Part shown: in pieces, positions 61,868 through 64,000 of the stretch
How the letters are laid out: each line of letters opens with the position of its first letter
How positions within the stretch are numbered: position 1 is the first letter of the stretch
Assembly (NCBI GenBank): GCA_963576735.1
Contig: OY755197.1
Span: 3,918,501-3,982,500, forward strand
Direction of reading: 5' to 3'
From: Bedellia somnulentella
Taxonomy: Eukaryota; Arthropoda; Insecta; Lepidoptera; Bedelliidae
Length of the DNA stretch: 64,000 nucleotides
Notes under the pieces: generated by a model
What the model saw: the letters and a program-made list of their open reading frames with translations, nothing else
The model's database searches: none
Told to the model about the DNA's origin: nothing
Made by a program: the position numbers and the translations under genes

Positions 61868-62222
61868 CGTGATCTCAATGGATAGAACACCGGTTAACGT
61901 GCAAGCGACTAGTGTTCAAATCCCGGGTCGGGCCTACACCAATTTGTCTTTTCTAAAGACATATGTGTGGTTAATTTATCATGGTTGTATCATGGTAATG
62001 GTGAGGGAAAACATCGTGAGGAAACCCACATGGCTGAGTTGTACTTAGTCAAGTGACAGTGTATTCGTACAAAACGGCGATAGGCCTGCCCCCTATCACG
62101 TGAGAACACTGTCCATGCAAAAAGTGGGTACCCTGAACAACGGGTGACAAAGTCACGCGATGTTCAGAAGTATTAGTACCTCTGCCAATCCCTTCGGGGA
62201 TATTCGGCGTGAACGTTTATGT
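61868..62222 (+). mobile_element. tRNA-derived SINE (family 1), most complete copy
   Basis: Head: GATCTCAATGGATAGAACAC, then a B-box-like GTTCAAATCCCGGGTC. Body: CTACACCAATTTGTCTTTTC, GTGAGGGAAAACATCGTGAG, GAAACCCACATGGCTGAGTT and GGCCTGCCCCCTATCACGTG. Tail: AATCCCTTCGGGGATATTCGG and GTGAACG, with TTATG repeats. It is a normal tRNA-headed Pol III SINE. Confidence 0.83.
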
Positions 62223-62329
62223 TATGTTATGTTAAGAGAATGTCTTAGTAAACTATGAGGAGTAGAGTATCCTTATATTCTTTGTATGCGTACATATGTA
62301 TGTTTTTCAAATAATGTACTATGGTATAG

Positions 62330-62490
62330 GATACAAACTTAATTTAAATCTATATTATACCCATAAAAATAACATCCAAGGCTAAGAAAACACATTCGTA
62401 TTCATTAATAAATATTGCCCCCAGTGGGATTCAAACTCGTGACCTCCGGGCCCAAAGTCACCTTTCCACTAAGCTACTGATAGGCGAAGG
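62330..62490 (-). mobile_element. tRNA-derived SINE (family 2), diverged
   Basis: In complement, AGTGGAAAGGTGACTTTGGG and GTCACGAGTTTGAATCCCAC, then an AT-rich body. Confidence 0.65.
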
Positions 62491-62526
62491 ATCAGAAAAC
62501 AAAAAAATAATTTAAAAGAAGTACTT

Positions 62527-62771
62527 GCCGCGTCGTGCTGGTTGAGAATGTCACTACCCCTTTCAACCTACGGGTGTCGTAAGGGTATGCGACTAAGGGT
62601 CTGGGGCTTTTTAAGTGGTTTTTGGGTGTTGAGGTTGGATACCCATCACTAACGATACTTTATTTCTACCATCTTGTCCCCTATCAAGTTCCAAATGTGG
62701 CTGAAGAGTTTCTAGCTTCGAAGCTCTTGCTAACCCTTTATTGGATTTCTGGCCGTGAGTATATGTATGTA
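62527..62771 (+). mobile_element. SINE-A family copy, subfamily B
   Basis: Full length, from GCCGCGTCGTGCTGGTTGAG to GGCCGTGAGTATATGTATG. Confidence 0.83.
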
Positions 62772-62956
62772 ATTAAAAAGAAAAAAATGACGAAGTGGAG
62801 CATAGATATACAACTGCGTCCTTTGTCTAGAGTTACAATGGTCAGCTCACGATCCATAGGTCGCAAGCTATATCCTTCGATTAAACCTGATTACTGGAAA
62901 TTGAGATAATTCCGTATTTCGGAGGGCACGCCCAGCCATTGGTCTTACCTACTATC

Positions 62957-63177
62957 ATACATACATACATACATATACTCACGGCTATAAATCCCTAGAA
63001 GGGGTAGCTAGAGCTAAGGAATTACAAATTCCTCAGCCACTTTTGGAAGTTGAGTGGGGAAAAGATGGTAGAATAAAGGTTGATGGTAATGAGTCTCCAA
63101 CCGCATCGCCCAAAAATCCCTGAAAAGCCCAAATATCGTTAGTCGCCTCTTACGTACACCCACCGAAAGAAGTGGGG
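62957..63177 (-). mobile_element. 5'-truncated SINE-A with target duplication
   Basis: ACCTACTATC at 62947-62956 and 63178-63187. The copy lacks the head (last block CACCGAAAGAAGTGGGG), as expected when reverse transcription stops early. Confidence 0.88.
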
Positions 63178-63261
63178 ACCTACTATCAAGATCAACAAAT
63201 AATCCTATTCGGGGTAAGCTCGAGCCTCTCGGTGAGGATTGCGGTGGGCTGTGATGTCAAA

Positions 63262-63402
63262 ATACATACATACATACATAAACTCACGCCATCAGCTCCC
63301 AATAGGGTAGGCAGATATTATTAATCTCCACTTTATACGCTCCTGGCAAACGACAAGCTTTATTTACATCCAACTATATTTTCGTACATGCTCTTTTATT
63401 CT
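63262..63402 (-). mobile_element. LINE-A 3' end fragment
   Basis: Complement of tail and coding end (ACTCACGCCATCAGCTCCC ... GTACATGCTCTTTTATTCTT). Confidence 0.75.
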
Positions 63403-63499
63403 TCATACATAGATGAATACACCAAAGTTACAATAATAAGGTGCTTCTTATAAATGATATTAAAAACTAAGCTATGAACATTCATATTCATAATATTAA

Positions 63500-63580
63500 T
63501 TTTTGTTCTGAGTGAGGATTGAACTCACGCCGTCCGCAACAAGATGCAAGTCTCCTAAGCATCGGACCACCGGCCATATC
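63500..63580 (-). mobile_element. tRNA-like SINE head
   Basis: In complement, GGCCGGTGGTCCGATGCTTA and GGCGTGAGTTCAATCCTCAC are A- and B-box-like. It is an isolated head and unlikely to be a functional tRNA because no clean cloverleaf is evident. Confidence 0.5.
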
Positions 63581-63649
63581 TTTAAAATAATGAAATGTAA
63601 GCTTTGACCTATTATCAGAATAATGCCCATGATTAAAATAATAGATAAA

Positions 63650-63843
63650 TACATATACTCACGGCTATCAATCCCTAAAACGGGTAGCCAGAGGTACAGA
63701 ATAAGTAATTTCTCAGCCACTTTTGGAAGTTGAGTGGCGAATGCATTGTAAAATTAAGGTTGTTAAAGATGGGTCTCGAACCGCATCGCCGAAAAATCAG
63801 TTAAAAAGCCCCTATACCTCATATAATCACCTGCAGGTAGAAA
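63650..63843 (-). mobile_element. SINE-A family copy, subfamily C, degraded
   Basis: Complement orientation. It is missing the GGCGACT part and ends ATAATCACCTGCAGGTAGAAATG. Confidence 0.75.
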
Positions 63844-64000
63844 TGTACAAAGTAAAAATATGCAAGAATATGTAAAAGTATGCAATAAAGTGTTTAAATA
63901 AATAAAATAGAACATATGATGATACCTTATCAAATTCATCAATCAAAATACTTGTGTCTAATTAAAATAGTTTAACGATTCTCTAGTACGTTCAAACAAA

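Noticed and set aside
63500..63580. functional tRNA gene
   Set aside because: tRNA-like boxes without a clean acceptor stem. More likely a SINE head.

Overview
Kind of organism. The window is AT-rich, intron-bearing eukaryotic DNA, crowded with short interspersed repeats. It is almost certainly from a moth or butterfly (Lepidoptera): it holds three genes of the insect 'lethal(2)essential-for-life' small heat shock protein type, and its repeats are of kinds common in lepidopteran genomes (tRNA-derived SINEs, a LINE with a (TATG)n tail, and the repeat that opens AGGGTTCCGTAG). Host coding sequence is sparse. I can support three small heat shock genes (43.7 kb +, 55.2-56.6 kb -, 59.3-59.9 kb -) and one 21-codon first exon of an unidentified gene at about 36.0 kb on the minus strand. 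Nearly everything else recognisable is mobile DNA, much of it nested. Layout. 0-3.4 kb: SINE fragments, a long repeat with inverted ends (1.49-2.24 kb) and a possible MITE. 3.39-7.33 kb: an intact-looking DNA transposon with 26-bp inverted ends, a 4-bp target duplication (ACAT), a 5' UTR intron and one long transposase-like ORF (853 or 869 aa). 7.5-24 kb: SINEs, LINE 3' ends, several MITEs and long stretches with nothing recognisable (notably 18.4-21.3 kb). 24.26-28.50 kb: a second, diverged and broken copy of the same transposon, with an ATGT target duplication (the complement of ACAT). It is inserted at the edge of a SINE and has lost its catalytic core. 28.5-41.5 kb: more SINEs and LINE pieces, including a nested LINE pair and a LINE copy with a 5' inversion. 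41.89-43.48 kb: a P-superfamily THAP element with an 8-bp target duplication, sitting about 230 bp upstream of the first heat shock gene. 44.4-47.8 kb: a MULE/FLYWCH transposon with a frameshift and a fold-back element nested inside it. 48.4-52.7 kb: three non-LTR retrotransposons on the minus strand. 55-60 kb: the other two heat shock genes. 60-64 kb: more SINEs. Main result. The two related transposons at 3.4 and 24.3 kb share 26-bp ends beginning GGGTG, the ACAT/ATGT target, a 5' UTR intron, and a set of eight CAGTCCCCTG-type 10-mers. Two lie near each end and four form a two-direct plus two-inverted cluster inside the intron, at almost identical offsets in both copies. The protein has a basic N terminus, a Cys/His-rich middle, a candidate D-D-E core (last two acidic residues 34 apart) and a C-terminal beta-rich domain. 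I do not recognise the superfamily with confidence. How the parts relate. The LINE called 'LINE-A' here and the commonest SINE (three subfamilies, about 40 copies or fragments) end in nearly the same 45-bp tail, and several copies of both have clear target duplications, so LINE-A is the probable supplier of the SINE's retrotransposition machinery.
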